NCBI RefSeq assembly: GCF_021026295.1
Contig: NZ_JAJNDA010000023.1
Span: 1 to 64,000, forward strand
DNA: 64,000 bases
DNA from: Actinomycetospora soli
GTDB lineage: Bacteria; Actinomycetota; Actinomycetes; Mycobacteriales; Pseudonocardiaceae
Reading direction: 5' to 3'
Below are positions 16,479 to 25,511 of this stretch, one piece after another. The notes below the pieces were generated by a model. That model was not told where the DNA came from and searched no databases. It saw only the letters and a list, made by a program, of their open reading frames with translations. The stretch's first letter is position 1, and each line of letters opens with the position of its first letter. Position numbers and translations under genes: made by a program.

Positions 16479-17267
16479 GTGTCCGAACGGGACGAGACGA
16501 CCGCGCCGGACCAGCCGACGCCGGACGCGGCCGCCCCCAACCGCTCCCGGTGGCGCCGCGAGTACTCCCCCGAGGAGGTCGAGGCCGCCAAGCAGCAGTG
16601 GCGGGACATGCGGCCGTGGGAGAGCCCGATGCCGCGGGCGGACAAGGTGCTGCTGGGCTGCCTCGTCGGCGCCCTCGTCCTCGGCCTGGCCACCCTGCCG
16701 ATCCGGCCGTTCCTCCTCGCCTCGCACCCCACCCTCCTGGCCGCCGTCACCGGCAGCTCCTCGGCGATCGGGGCCGGGAGCGCCTTCGCGCGGATCGGGC
16801 AGGCCGACCTGTGGCTCGTGATCGTCGCGGGCATCGTCGGGAAGGCGAAGTTCGACTGGTTGTGGTGGTGGGGCGGCCGCCGCTGGGGCGCCAAGGGCGT
16901 GAAGCTCTTCGTGCCGACCGACCGGGCGCAGCGCTTCGTGGAGCGGGTGCGGTCGTGGCCGATGTGGGCGATGTTCCTGCTCGTCGTCGCCGCGGCCCTG
17001 CCCGGGGTCCCGTCGGTGCTGGTCTACCTGCTCGCCGGGCTGGCCGGGTTGTCCCTCGTCGGATTCCTCGTCGCCAGCATCCTCGGGGCCGGCCTCATGA
17101 CGGGGCTGGTCGCCGGGCTGGGCTACACGCTCGGCCAGTCCGCGGTCGACGTGGTGCTGCTGATCGACCGGTACGCCCTGTGGATCACGCTCTCGATCGC
17201 CGTGCTCATCGCGTTCCAGGCCGGGCGGGCGCAGAACAAGAAGCAGCGGGCCGCCGCGAAGGGCTGA
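16479..17267 (+). CDS. DedA-like membrane protein
   Basis: 262 residues. A charged ~50-residue cytoplasmic start is followed by about five hydrophobic segments. KAKFDWLWWWGGRRWGAKG resembles the Asp...Tyr..Gly-Arg..Gly signature of DedA/SNARE-associated proteins, which are lipid-scramblase-like undecaprenyl-phosphate or phospholipid transporters. FLLVVAAALPGVPSVLVYL carries the conserved Pro-Gly of the re-entrant loop. Start GTG 16479. Function is inferred from these partial motifs. Confidence 0.6.
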   Translation: MSERDETTAPDQPTPDAAAPNRSRWRREYSPEEVEAAKQQWRDMRPWESPMPRADKVLLGCLVGALVLGLATLPIRPFLLASHPTLLAAVTGSSSAIGAGSAFARIGQADLWLVIVAGIVGKAKFDWLWWWGGRRWGAKGVKLFVPTDRAQRFVERVRSWPMWAMFLLVVAAALPGVPSVLVYLLAGLAGLSLVGFLVASILGAGLMTGLVAGLGYTLGQSAVDVVLLIDRYALWITLSIAVLIAFQAGRAQNKKQRAAAKG

Positions 17268-17273
17268 TCCCGC

Positions 17274-17705
17274 TCAGCGGCGGCGCAGGGTCGACCACAC
17301 GCCGCGGGCCACCCCGACGACCGCGGCACGGGTGACGTCGGCCCAGTCGAAGTAGTCGCGCCACAGCGTGATGCGGCCGTCGTGCACCTCGAAGGTGCCG
17401 CACACCCAGAACGCGATCCGCACGCGTCCGGCGATCGCCACGTCCGTGCGCTCGGTCAGCACCGTCGACCCGTTGGCCGCGAGCCGGTGCGTGTGGATCT
17501 CGAACCCCGTGAGCGGCCGCGCCATCGACCCCAGGACGCGCAGCGTCGCCTCCCGGCCGCGGGCCGGTGGCAGCGAGACGTTCTGGTAGACGACGTCGGG
17601 GGCGAGCAGCTCGCCCACCGCGTCGACGTCGAGGCGGGCGAGGGCGGCGAGGAAGGTCTCGACGACCTGCGCCTCGGAGGTCGCAGGGCTCGTGGCTGTG
17701 CGCAT
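17274..17705 (-). CDS. Limonene-epoxide-hydrolase-like (SnoaL/NTF2 fold) protein
   Basis: 143-residue alpha+beta cone protein. The Arg-x-Asp of LTERTDV and the Asp of LWRDYFDW match the Asp-Arg-Asp catalytic triad of limonene-1,2-epoxide hydrolase, and DVVYQNVSLPPARGRE fits the family's Tyr-x-Asn pair. It would add water to a small epoxide; the substrate is unknown. It lies downstream of clpC on the same strand, separated by a strong hairpin, so it is probably transcribed on its own or by read-through. Confidence 0.75.
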   Translation of the reverse strand: MRTATSPATSEAQVVETFLAALARLDVDAVGELLAPDVVYQNVSLPPARGREATLRVLGSMARPLTGFEIHTHRLAANGSTVLTERTDVAIAGRVRIAFWVCGTFEVHDGRITLWRDYFDWADVTRAAVVGVARGVWSTLRRR

Positions 17706-17738
17706 GCCGTTCCTGTGCCCACGACGCCGGACACACGA

Positions 17739-17771
17739 ACGCCCCGGCCACCACGAGGGTGACCGGGGCGT
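17739..17771 (-). terminator. clpC terminator hairpin
   Basis: A 14-bp stem, ACGCCCCGG.CACC with its complement, closes on a 5-base loop. The single imperfect pair is a G-U wobble in the minus-strand RNA. It lies 19 bp after the clpC stop. Confidence 0.75.
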
Positions 17772-17789
17772 GCCGTGCGCTGTGCCTGA

Positions 17790-20330
17790 CTACTCCGAGG
17801 CGGTCGCGACCTCGGGGGTGTCCGGCACCGGGGTGGGCTTGGCCTCGCCCCGGAACGTGAACTTGGCCGACTCCGGAGCGGGCTTGGTGACGCCCTTGTC
17901 GTCCTGCTCAGGCGTCCAACCCTCGACGTCGACGAGCACGATCTGGCCGGGCTCGATCTCCCCGAACAGGATCTTCTCCGAGAGCTGGTCCTCGATCTCA
18001 CGCTGGATCGTGCGACGCAGCGGACGGGCGCCGAGCACCGGGTCGAAGCCGCGCTGCGCGAGCAGCTTCTTCGCGGCGTCGGTGAGCTCGATCGACATGT
18101 CCTTGTTCTGCAGCTGCTTCTCGGTGCGGCCGATCATCAGGTCGACCATCTGCACGATCTCGTTCTCGCGCAGCTGGTGGAACACGATGATGTCGTCGAT
18201 GCGGTTGAGGAACTCGGGACGGAAGTGCTTCTTCAGCTCGTCCGTGACCTTGTTCTTCATGCGCTCGTAGTTCGACGACGTGTCCGCCCCGGACTGGAAG
18301 CCCAGGCCGACGGCCTTCGAGATGTCCTGCGTGCCGAGGTTCGAGGTGAACACGATGACCGTGTTCTTGAAGTCGACGACCCGACCCTGGCCGTCGGTCA
18401 GACGGCCGTCCTCGAGCACCTGCAGCAGGGTGTTGTAGACCTCGGAGTGGGCCTTCTCGATCTCGTCGAAGAGGACCACCGAGAACGGCTTGCGGCGCAC
18501 CTTCTCGGTGAGCTGGCCGCCCTCCTCGTAGCCGACGTACCCGGGGGGCGCGCCGAAGAGCCGCGAGGCGGTGTAGCGGTCGTGGAACTCGCCCATGTCG
18601 ATCTGGACGAGCGCGTCGTCGTCACCGAACAGGAACTCGGCGAGCGCCTTGGTCAGCTCGGTCTTCCCGACGCCCGAGGGCCCCGCGAAGATGAACGACC
18701 CCGACGGACGCTTCGGGTCCTTGAGGCCGGCCCGCGTGCGGCGCATCGACTGCGAGACCGCCTTGACGGCGTCCTCCTGGCCGATGATCCGCTTGTGGAG
18801 CTCGTCCTCCATGCGGAGCAGACGGGTCGTCTCCTCCTCGGTGAGCTTGAAGACGGGGATGCCGGTCCAGTTGGCCAGCACCTCGGCGATCAGCTCGTCG
18901 TCCACCTCGGCGACGACGTCGAGGTCACCGGACTTCCACTGCTTCTCGCGCTCGGACTTCTGGCCGAGGAGCTGCTTCTCCTCGTCGCGCAGGCGCGCGG
19001 CCTTCTCGAAGTCCTGCGCGTCGATCGCCGACTCCTTCTCACGACGCACGTCGGAGATCTTCTCGTCGAACTCGCGCAGGTCCGGCGGCGCGGTCATGCG
19101 GCGGATGCGCATGCGGGCGCCGGCCTCGTCGATCAGGTCGATCGCCTTGTCCGGGAGGAACCGGTCGTTGATGTAGCGGTCGGCCAGGGTGGCCGCCGCG
19201 ACCAGCGCCGGGTCGGTGATCGAGACACGGTGGTGCGCCTCGTACCGGTCGCGCAGGCCCTTGAGGATCTCGATGGAGTGCGCCACCGAGGGCTCCCCCA
19301 CCTGGATCGGCTGGAAGCGGCGCTCGAGCGCGGCGTCCTTCTCGACGTGCTTGCGGTACTCGTCGAGCGTCGTCGCACCGATGGTCTGCAGCTCACCGCG
19401 GGCCAGCATCGGCTTGAGGATCGAGGCGGCGTCGATCGCGCCCTCGGCGGCACCCGCACCCACGAGGGTGTGGAGCTCGTCGATGAACAGGATGATGTCG
19501 CCGCGGGTGCGGATCTCCTTGAGGACCTTCTTCAGGCGCTCCTCGAAGTCACCACGGTAGCGCGAGCCCGCCACGAGCGACCCGAGGTCGAGCGTGTAGA
19601 GCTGCTTGTCCTTCAGCGTCTCGGGGACCTCGCCCTTGACGATGGCCTGGCCGAGGCCCTCGACGACGGCGGTCTTGCCGACGCCGGGCTCGCCGATGAG
19701 GACCGGGTTGTTCTTGGTCCTCCGGGAGAGGACCTGCATGACCCGCTCGATCTCCTTCTCCCGGCCGATGACCGGGTCCAGCTTGCCCTCGCGGGCCGAC
19801 TGGGTGAGGTTGCGACCGAACTGGTCGAGCACGAGCGACGACGACGGCGTGCCCTCACCGCGCTGGCCGCCGGACTCCGCGGGCTCCTTGCCCTGGTAGC
19901 CGGACAGCAGCTGCAGCACCTGCTGACGCACGCGGTTGAGGTCCGCGCCGAGCTTGACGAGGACCTGGGCGGCGACGCCCTCGCCCTCACGGATCAGCCC
20001 GAGCAGGATGTGCTCGGTGCCGATGTAGTTGTGGCCGAGCTGCAGCGCCTCGCGCAGCGACAGCTCCAGCACCTTCTTGGCGCGCGGGGTGAACGGGATG
20101 TGCCCCGAGGGGGCCTGCTGACCCTGGCCGATGATCTCCTCGACCTGCTGACGCACGCCCTCCAGGGCGATGCCCAGCGACTCGAGGGCCTTGGCGGCGA
20201 CGCCCTCGCCCTCGTGGATCAGTCCGAGCAGGATGTGCTCGGTCCCGATGTAGTTGTGGTTGAGCATCCTGGCCTCTTCCTGGGCCAGGACGACCACCCG
20301 CCTCGCGCGGTCGGTGAACCTCTCGAACAT
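17790..20330 (-). CDS. clpC: ATP-dependent Clp protease ATP-binding subunit ClpC
   Basis: 846-residue class I Clp/Hsp100 unfoldase that feeds ClpP. The two N-domain repeats each carry [13 protein letters not shown]. The first ATPase domain has GEPGVGKT, a UVR/middle coiled coil follows (~420-465), then the second ATPase domain with GPSGVGKT, and the ClpP-contact loop region near [11 protein letters not shown]. Length matches mycobacterial ClpC1. Start ATG 20328-20330 follows AGGAG. Its promoter is of the PafBC type with an overlapping palindrome (20444-20479). Confidence 0.97.
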   Translation of the reverse strand: MFERFTDRARRVVVLAQEEARMLNHNYIGTEHILLGLIHEGEGVAAKALESLGIALEGVRQQVEEIIGQGQQAPSGHIPFTPRAKKVLELSLREALQLGHNYIGTEHILLGLIREGEGVAAQVLVKLGADLNRVRQQVLQLLSGYQGKEPAESGGQRGEGTPSSSLVLDQFGRNLTQSAREGKLDPVIGREKEIERVMQVLSRRTKNNPVLIGEPGVGKTAVVEGLGQAIVKGEVPETLKDKQLYTLDLGSLVAGSRYRGDFEERLKKVLKEIRTRGDIILFIDELHTLVGAGAAEGAIDAASILKPMLARGELQTIGATTLDEYRKHVEKDAALERRFQPIQVGEPSVAHSIEILKGLRDRYEAHHRVSITDPALVAAATLADRYINDRFLPDKAIDLIDEAGARMRIRRMTAPPDLREFDEKISDVRREKESAIDAQDFEKAARLRDEEKQLLGQKSEREKQWKSGDLDVVAEVDDELIAEVLANWTGIPVFKLTEEETTRLLRMEDELHKRIIGQEDAVKAVSQSMRRTRAGLKDPKRPSGSFIFAGPSGVGKTELTKALAEFLFGDDDALVQIDMGEFHDRYTASRLFGAPPGYVGYEEGGQLTEKVRRKPFSVVLFDEIEKAHSEVYNTLLQVLEDGRLTDGQGRVVDFKNTVIVFTSNLGTQDISKAVGLGFQSGADTSSNYERMKNKVTDELKKHFRPEFLNRIDDIIVFHQLRENEIVQMVDLMIGRTEKQLQNKDMSIELTDAAKKLLAQRGFDPVLGARPLRRTIQREIEDQLSEKILFGEIEPGQIVLVDVEGWTPEQDDKGVTKPAPESAKFTFRGEAKPTPVPDTPEVATASE

Positions 20331-20644
20331 TCGTCACTCCTGACTGCTGCGCCGGCGGACACCCGCGCACTCCCCCGCCGTCAGCGACGACGGGCCCGCG
20401 GACCCTGGCTGATGCTCACACCGTGACCGAGCACCGTACGGCCATCCTAGTCGCCGGGACCGACACCATCCGGTGTCGGCGGTTGCCGCACCGTGACGCC
20501 AGCCACGTCGGACCGGGATGTCCGATCCTGCTCGCCCGGCCACCATCCGCGGCCGTGCTCGGTCCAACGATGCCCGTTCCACCGCTGTTCCGGGAAGGCG
20601 TTCGCTACCGGAGAAACACCGGATCGAGGGATCGGCGCCGGGTT
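20331..20644. other. Spacer between clpC and a mycothiol-type gene
   Basis: 314 bp without a gene. It holds the clpC promoter and palindrome (20444-20479) and a ~110-bp leader to the clpC start. Nothing else was recognised in 20480-20644. Confidence 0.6.
20444..20479 (-). promoter_or_regulatory. PafBC-type promoter and palindrome of clpC
   Basis: Reading the minus strand: GTGTCGGTC, exactly 8 bases (CCGGCGAC), then TAGGAT (20449-20444). The box lies in a perfect palindrome, CCGACACC-ATCC-GGTGTCGG (20460-20479). It matches TTGTCRGTG-N8-TANNNT in 7 of 9 box positions, spacing and -10. Confidence 0.55.
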
Positions 20645-21421
20645 TCAGTAACCCGCGAGCAGATGCTGCACGCGCCGCAGCGTTCCCGACGACAGCCGGC
20701 TCACGCCCGGCCGTGCCGGACGCCGGCCCCACAGCACCAGGAGCCGCGACGCGGCGTCCAGCTCGAGCCCGACCGGCACCGTCTCGCCCTCCCCCGGGCG
20801 GCGCAGCCGCGCACCCGCCCTCCCGGTCGCGCTCCGTCCCGCTGCGTCGTCCGCTGCCGTGACCTCCACGACGACGTCCTCCGCGCCCGGGCTGCGCAGC
20901 GCGACCCGCAGCGGATCGCCGGGGTCGGCGGCCGCCCCGGCCCGCGGCAGGATGGTCCCGAGCTCGGCCAGGCCGTGCGCGGTCAGGTCGGGACCCGCGA
21001 GCAGGGACGCACCGGTCGCGTCGTCACCCACGAGATTCCAGCGGTGCAGCGCGAACTCGCCGCGCAGGTGCGTCCGGAAGGCGGACACCGCCATCCGTGG
21101 CCCGGTCCACGGCACGACGGCCTGCGGCTCGTCGTCGAGCACCGCGCCGATCACGGCCTGCATCCGCTCCTCCTCCGCGACCACAGAGTCGAGCAGGTGG
21201 TCGAACGGCAGCGCGAGGTAGGGCGCCTCCCGCTCGGCGAACGACCGCGTCGCGGGCACGGGCTCCCCCGCCCGGTGGGGCCGGACGTGGCGGACCACCT
21301 CGGCGCAGGCGGCGGCCTGGTGGGCGGCCACCTCGTGGGTGGTCCAGCCGGGGCAGGCCGACACCGCACGGGGTCCGACGGTGCGGCAGGCGTCGAGGAA
21401 GGCGTCGCGTTCTCGGCTCAC
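20645..21421 (-). CDS. Mycothiol-dependent maleylpyruvate isomerase-family protein
   Basis: 258 residues of the DinB-like four-helix bundle family (TIGR03083 type). The N-terminal helix ends CPGWTTHEVAAHQAA, giving the first metal His; a second is in RTHLRGEFALHRWNLVGD. The C-terminal part is a sterol-carrier-like domain (LELDAASRLLVLWGRRP). Such proteins use mycothiol as cofactor in isomerase or transferase reactions; the substrate is not evident. Start GTG 21419-21421. Divergent from the ArsR-like gene by 66 bp. Confidence 0.75.
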   Translation of the reverse strand: MSRERDAFLDACRTVGPRAVSACPGWTTHEVAAHQAAACAEVVRHVRPHRAGEPVPATRSFAEREAPYLALPFDHLLDSVVAEEERMQAVIGAVLDDEPQAVVPWTGPRMAVSAFRTHLRGEFALHRWNLVGDDATGASLLAGPDLTAHGLAELGTILPRAGAAADPGDPLRVALRSPGAEDVVVEVTAADDAAGRSATGRAGARLRRPGEGETVPVGLELDAASRLLVLWGRRPARPGVSRLSSGTLRRVQHLLAGY

Positions 21422-21487
21422 GGCCGCACAGCCTGGGTGCGGGACGCTTCGCTCCCCGGCGAACCGGGACGGTCCTACGGTCGGCCC

Positions 21488-22273
21488 ATGACCGGGGACG
21501 CCGACCTGTCCGTCGTGGCCGCCGCGCTCGCCGACCGCGGGCGGGCGCGGATGGTCCTGGCCGTCACCGACGGGCGGGCGCTGCCCGCGTCCGTCCTCGC
21601 CGCGGAGGCCGGGGTGTCCCCCGCGACCGCGAGCGCGCACCTGCGCCGGCTTCTCGACGCCGGGGTGCTCCGCGTGGAGGAGCGCGGCCGCTTCCGCTAC
21701 TTCCGGCTGGCGGGGCCCGAGATGGCCGACCTGGTCGAGGCGCTCGGGCGGGTGTCGCCGCCGCAGCCCGTGCGCTCGCTGCGGGAGGGCACCCGCGCGC
21801 ACGCCCTGCGGCTCGCCCGCACCTGCTACGACCACGTCGCGGGCCGCCTCGGCGTGGCCGTCACCGACGCCCTCCTCGACCTCGGGCACCTGGAGGGCGA
21901 CCGGTCGTCGGGCGCGGACACCGTCGCCCGGCAGCTCACCCCGGGCGGCCGCGCGGCGCTCACCGCGCTCGGGGTGGCCGTGCCCGCCGCCACGGCGGTC
22001 CGCTGCTGCGTGGACTGGACCGAGCAGCGCCACCACGTGGCCGGGCCGCTCGGGCGCGCACTCCTGCGGACCATGACCGACCGCGCCTGGGTCCGGCCCG
22101 CGCGCGGCAGCCGCGCCCTCACCGTCACCGCGGCGGGCCGGGCCGCCCTGGTGGACGCGCTCGGCGTGGTCTGGCCGCCCCCGCACGGCCCGGACCGGGT
22201 CTCGGCGACCCGGTCCGGGCCCGTCCCTCCCCCCGAGGGTCGCGGGCCCGCGGGTCAGCGGGCGGCCGGGTAG
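21488..22273 (+). CDS. ArsR-family winged-helix regulator
   Basis: 261 residues with an N-terminal winged helix (~10-80; ALPASVLAAEAGVSPATASA, then HLRRLLDAGVLRVEERGRFR and YFRLAG) and a ~150-residue C-terminal domain found in some actinobacterial ArsR proteins. ATG 21488 is favoured; the frame is open far upstream but without homology. Divergent orientation suggests it controls the neighbouring mycothiol-type gene. The last ~25 codons lie over a perfect 15-bp hairpin and overlap the convergent M23 gene by 19 bp. Confidence 0.75.
   Translation: MTGDADLSVVAAALADRGRARMVLAVTDGRALPASVLAAEAGVSPATASAHLRRLLDAGVLRVEERGRFRYFRLAGPEMADLVEALGRVSPPQPVRSLREGTRAHALRLARTCYDHVAGRLGVAVTDALLDLGHLEGDRSSGADTVARQLTPGGRAALTALGVAVPAATAVRCCVDWTEQRHHVAGPLGRALLRTMTDRAWVRPARGSRALTVTAAGRAALVDALGVVWPPPHGPDRVSATRSGPVPPPEGRGPAGQRAAG
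22187..22221 (-). terminator. Terminator of the M23 lipoprotein gene, inside the ArsR-like frame
   Basis: A perfect 15-bp stem (core CCCGGACCGGGTC with its complement) with loop TCGGC, 34 bp after the stop of the minus-strand gene but within the coding frame of the plus-strand gene. Confidence 0.65.
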
Positions 22274-23541
22274 CCCATCACGTCGAGGATCAGCGGCGAC
22301 TGCGCCGTGCGCGGTCCCGCGCCGGCCCGGTCGATCTGGAACGGCACCGGACCGGAGGACCCCTGCACGATCGACTCGTCGGAGACCACGCGGCCCTCGA
22401 CGGTGAAGGAGTCGAACTCGAAGGGCAGACCGTTGGCCGCGAGCGGATCGGTCCGGTCCATCACGTGGAAGTGCAGGTGCGGGGCGCTCGTGTTGCCCGA
22501 GTTCCCCAGCTTCCCGAGCACCTGCCCGCGGCGCAGGGGCTGGCCGACCGCGAGGTTCGTGGGGTTGCCAGGCTGGAGGTGCGCGTAGAAGGCGTAGCGG
22601 CCTCCCCCGATGTCCTGCACCACGTGGTTGCCGCCGTACTCGGCGAGCGAGAGCCCCTCCGGGTTCGCCCCGGGCGGCTGCATCGGCAGGTTGCTCACGA
22701 GGCCCACGACCGGTCCGTCGGCGACGGCCAGGATGTCGGCCCCGACGTACGGGTAGCTCGCGAGGTCGGTCGGCGCCCCCACCATCATCCGGTCCGACGC
22801 GTCGACCCGGACGTAGTCGATGGCGAACCGTTCGGGCGCCCACAGCCGCCCGTCGATGGGGCTGACGGCTCCCCGGTGGGCGCCGAGCCGGCAGCAGCTG
22901 TCGCCGTCGACCCAGCCGGAGCCCGCCAGCGGGGGCGAGATGCGCACCGGCGGGGTCCGGTCGACCTCCACGCCGCCGACCGGCTCGGTGAGCGTGGCCG
23001 GGACCAGCGGCGGGTTCGCCTGGGCGAACGCCACGTCGAGCCGGTGGTCGAGCCGCGACGGGACCGGGTCGGTGGGCGCGAGGGAGACGTCGACCCAGAG
23101 CAGGCCGCCCTGACCGCCCTGCAGCTCGCGCGTCCCCGGCGTCCCCCCGTTCGGCCGCATCCACGCGTTCAGGGCGTCGCCGTCGAGACGCAGCACCGGA
23201 CGACCGTCGGCGAGCACCTCCAGCCCGGTGATCGTCGCCGGGGACGAGAGGATGTTGCCGAGCACGAGTTCGTAGGCCAGGTGGACCCGCCCGTCGGTGG
23301 CGGGGACCGGGATCGGCGCGTCGAGCACCGAGGCGGCGACCGGGGTGAACACCGAGGTGCCCCCGGGGACGACGTCGGGCGACGACGGGCCGCCGAAGGG
23401 CCCGTCCTGCCCGGCGCCGGGCGGCGCGGACGACGGGGGCGGCGCGGACGCGGGGCCGGACCCGCCGCAGGCCGCCAGGAACAGCACCGCCGCGAGCAGG
23501 GCGCCCACGGCGGCCGCCCGTCCTCCTCGTCGCAGGCGCAC
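22255..23541 (-). CDS. M23-family peptidase-like lipoprotein
   Basis: 428 residues with lipobox LAAC (Cys25), so exported and lipid-anchored. A Pro/Ser-rich linker (26-45) leads to a beta-rich middle domain. The C-terminal LytM/M23 core has GNHVVQDIG, RYAFYAHLQPG, LGKLGNSGNTSAPHLHFHV with the HxH zinc motif. The usual first motif (HxxxD) is not clearly present; GNHVVQD or HRGAVSPID may stand in, so peptidase activity is uncertain and a non-catalytic envelope role is possible. Convergent with the ArsR-like gene. Confidence 0.75.
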   Translation of the reverse strand: MRLRRGGRAAAVGALLAAVLFLAACGGSGPASAPPPSSAPPGAGQDGPFGGPSSPDVVPGGTSVFTPVAASVLDAPIPVPATDGRVHLAYELVLGNILSSPATITGLEVLADGRPVLRLDGDALNAWMRPNGGTPGTRELQGGQGGLLWVDVSLAPTDPVPSRLDHRLDVAFAQANPPLVPATLTEPVGGVEVDRTPPVRISPPLAGSGWVDGDSCCRLGAHRGAVSPIDGRLWAPERFAIDYVRVDASDRMMVGAPTDLASYPYVGADILAVADGPVVGLVSNLPMQPPGANPEGLSLAEYGGNHVVQDIGGGRYAFYAHLQPGNPTNLAVGQPLRRGQVLGKLGNSGNTSAPHLHFHVMDRTDPLAANGLPFEFDSFTVEGRVVSDESIVQGSSGPVPFQIDRAGAGPRTAQSPLILDVMGYPAAR

Positions 23542-23624
23542 GACGACCTCCCCCAGAGAACGTCCGGGATGTCGGGATCCCCCGGACCATGGACGTCCGA
23601 CGCTAGGAGTCGCATGATCGACGC

Positions 23625-23644
23625 GCTGTCAGCACGACGACAGC
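23625..23644. promoter_or_regulatory. Crp/Fnr-like palindromic site
   Basis: GCTGTC-N8-GACAGC, which can be read as TGTCA-N6-CGACA, close to the CRP-type TGTNA-N6-TNACA pattern. It lies between the divergent M23 and Crp/Fnr genes. Confidence 0.4.
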
Positions 23645-23699
23645 AGGGTTGAACCAGTCGGGTGAACTAGATCCGGAACCAGTCACGGGGGGTGCCTCG

Positions 23700-24392
23700 G
23701 TGTCGGTCATCGACGAGGTCGGGCGCGAGCGGGTGCAGGACGCGGTGCGACGGTGCCCGCAGCTGCGCCACCTCGACGCGGCGGCGGTCGGGGAGGTCGC
23801 CCGGGCCGCCTTCCTGCGGCACTACCGCGCGGGCGAGGCCGTGTTCCGCGAGGGCGGGCCCGGCGACGCCCTGTTCGTGCTCCTGCGGGGCTCGGTCGTG
23901 GCCCGTCTCGGGTCGGTCGACGGCGACGTCATCGACCTGGGCGCGGCGCTGGAGGGCCACGCCTTCGGGTACTTCGAGGTGCTGTGCCCCGGGCCCCGCA
24001 CCGAGGACGCGGTGGCGGTGCGCGCGTCGACGGTGCTCGTCGTCCCCGCGGCGCCCGCCCTGCGCGCGCTGCGCGGCAGTCCGGACACGCTCCTGGCCCT
24101 CGCACAGGACCTCGTCCGGATCGTCGGCCTGCAGAACCGGGCGCGCAGCGGCCTGCGGCTCCGGGTCGACCAGCGGGTCGCCGCCCTCCTGCTCGAGCTC
24201 GCGGCGGGCGCCGACGTCGTCGACCTCGACGGGCCGCAGGCCCTGCTCGCACAGCGCCTCGGCATCGCCCGCCAGACCCTCAACGCCGCGCTGCGCGACC
24301 TCGCCGGCCGGGACCTCCTCACCGTCCACCCGGGTGGACGCCGGATGTCCCTCGACCGCGACGGTCTGGCGCGGCACGCCTCCGCCCGGTGA
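23700..24392 (+). CDS. Crp/Fnr-family transcriptional regulator
   Basis: 230 residues from GTG 23700, which has a GGGGGG stretch 8 bp upstream; TTG 23649 would add 17 residues. An N-terminal cyclic-nucleotide-binding-like beta barrel (~25-135; AGEAVFREGGPGDALFVLL) is followed by the dimer helix and a C-terminal winged helix (LLAQRLGIARQTLNAALRDL). No Cys cluster for FeS sensing is present, and the phosphate-cassette Arg-Ser of cAMP binders is not clear, so the signal is unknown. Probably co-transcribed with the amidotransferase 10 bp downstream. Confidence 0.85.
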   Translation: MSVIDEVGRERVQDAVRRCPQLRHLDAAAVGEVARAAFLRHYRAGEAVFREGGPGDALFVLLRGSVVARLGSVDGDVIDLGAALEGHAFGYFEVLCPGPRTEDAVAVRASTVLVVPAAPALRALRGSPDTLLALAQDLVRIVGLQNRARSGLRLRVDQRVAALLLELAAGADVVDLDGPQALLAQRLGIARQTLNAALRDLAGRDLLTVHPGGRRMSLDRDGLARHASAR

Positions 24393-24402
24393 TCATGCCG
24401 TC

Positions 24403-25056
24403 GTGACCTCGACGCTCGTGGTCGGCCACGACCACGTGGCCGGACTCGGCTGCCTCGCCGACCGCCCGGAGCTCGGCGCGGTCACCTGGTGCACCGCGCA
24501 CCCCGACGCCGGGTTCCCCGACCCGACGCCCCACGACCTCGTCGTCGTCCTCGGTGCGCCGTGGCCGCGGTCGGCGATGCCCTGGATCGAGCGCGAACGG
24601 GCCTTCCTGACGACCGCCCACGACGCCGGGGCCCGCGTGCTCGGGATCTGCTTCGGCGCCCAGCTCGTCGCCGAGGTGCTCGGTGGCTCCGTGCGGCGGC
24701 TGGACCGGCCACGGATCGGCTGGTTCCCCGTCGGACCGCAGGACGACCGCGTCGCGGCCGGCCCCTGGTTCTCCTGGCACGCCGACCAGCTCGACCCGCC
24801 GTCGGGAAGTCACGTCCTCGCGCACGACGACGCCGGCGTCGCCGCCTTCCGCCACGGCCGCTGGGCCGGCGTGCAGTTCCACCCCGAGATGACCCCGGCG
24901 CTGCTCGAGCGCTGGTTCTCGGCGCCGGGGAGCGATCCCGACGACGGGTTGCGCCGCGACACCGCACGCCACGCGCCCGCCGCGGCGGCCGCCGTGCCGG
25001 GACTGCTGGGCGCCCTCCTCGACGACGAACGGGCCGCCCGTCACCCCGGGAGGTGA
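24403..25056 (+). CDS. Class I glutamine amidotransferase-like protein
   Basis: 217 residues. Nucleophile Cys in LGICFGAQLVAEVLGG and the His-x-Glu in VQFHPEMTP complete the Cys-His-Glu triad of GATase1. Stand-alone members hydrolyse glutamine-like amides or gamma-glutamyl compounds; no synthetase partner is adjacent, so the substrate is unknown. Start GTG 24403. A copy of the dispersed 15-mer (24794-24808) lies in the coding region as Pro-Pro-Ser-Gly-Ser. The stop lies in the right arm of a shared terminator. Confidence 0.85.
   Translation: MTSTLVVGHDHVAGLGCLADRPELGAVTWCTAHPDAGFPDPTPHDLVVVLGAPWPRSAMPWIERERAFLTTAHDAGARVLGICFGAQLVAEVLGGSVRRLDRPRIGWFPVGPQDDRVAAGPWFSWHADQLDPPSGSHVLAHDDAGVAAFRHGRWAGVQFHPEMTPALLERWFSAPGSDPDDGLRRDTARHAPAAAAAVPGLLGALLDDERAARHPGR
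24794..24808 (-). repeat. Dispersed 15-mer TTCCCGACGGCGGGT, copy 4
   Basis: Exact minus-strand copy within the amidotransferase gene. Confidence 0.7.
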
Positions 25057-25068
25057 CGAACGGCCCGT
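25029..25068. terminator. Bidirectional terminator between amidotransferase and lsr2
   Basis: Outer stem ACGGGCCG/CGGCCCGT and inner stem GTCACC/GGTGAC with a small internal loop. It overlaps the amidotransferase stop and lies 17 bp after the lsr2 stop. Confidence 0.65.
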
Positions 25069-25084
25069 GCGTGCGGGACGAGGA

Positions 25085-25462
25085 TCAGCCGTGGGCCTTG
25101 TGGTAGGCCTCGCTGACCTCGGAGGGGATGCGGCCGCGCTCCGACACGTTGTAGTTGGTGTTCTTGCGCGCCCACTCCCGGATCGCCTGGTTCTGCTCGC
25201 GGTCGACCGAGGCGCGGCCGCCGCCCTTGCGGGCCGGGGCGGCCGTCGCCGCCGCGGCCTTCGCGCCACCGCCCGAGCGGCGCCGGCCCGACACCTTGCG
25301 GGCGTGGGCCACGTAGTCGGCGAGCTCGTCGCGGAGTCTCGACGCATTCGCGTCGGACAGGTCGATCTCGTAGGTGGTCCCGTCGATGCCGAACTCGACG
25401 GTCTCGTCGGCCTCGGACTCGTCGAGGTCGTCGACGAGGGTCACGACCACTTTCTGCGCCAC
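25085..25462 (-). CDS. lsr2: Nucleoid-associated protein Lsr2
   Basis: 125 residues. Lsr2 is the actinobacterial H-NS-like xenogeneic silencer that bridges AT-rich DNA. The N-terminal dimerisation domain starts [20 protein letters not shown]; a basic Ala/Gly linker follows; the C-terminal domain has the AT-hook-like RGRIP and [14 protein letters not shown]. Start GTG 25460-25462 behind GGAAGGAA. As the general silencer it may control accessory genes in this window, though none is strikingly AT-rich. lysS, its neighbour in mycobacteria, is absent here. Confidence 0.96.
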   Translation of the reverse strand: MAQKVVVTLVDDLDESEADETVEFGIDGTTYEIDLSDANASRLRDELADYVAHARKVSGRRRSGGGAKAAAATAAPARKGGGRASVDREQNQAIREWARKNTNYNVSERGRIPSEVSEAYHKAHG

Positions 25463-25511
25463 GCGATGAATTCCTTCCACGACCCCCGAACGGCCGGTCG
25501 CGCGTCGCCGC

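Noticed and set aside
20645-23590. 981-codon minus-strand frame as one giant protein
   Set aside because: Only its last 258 codons show a real family (mycothiol-type); the upstream part is antisense to the ArsR-like gene and off-frame to the M23 gene.
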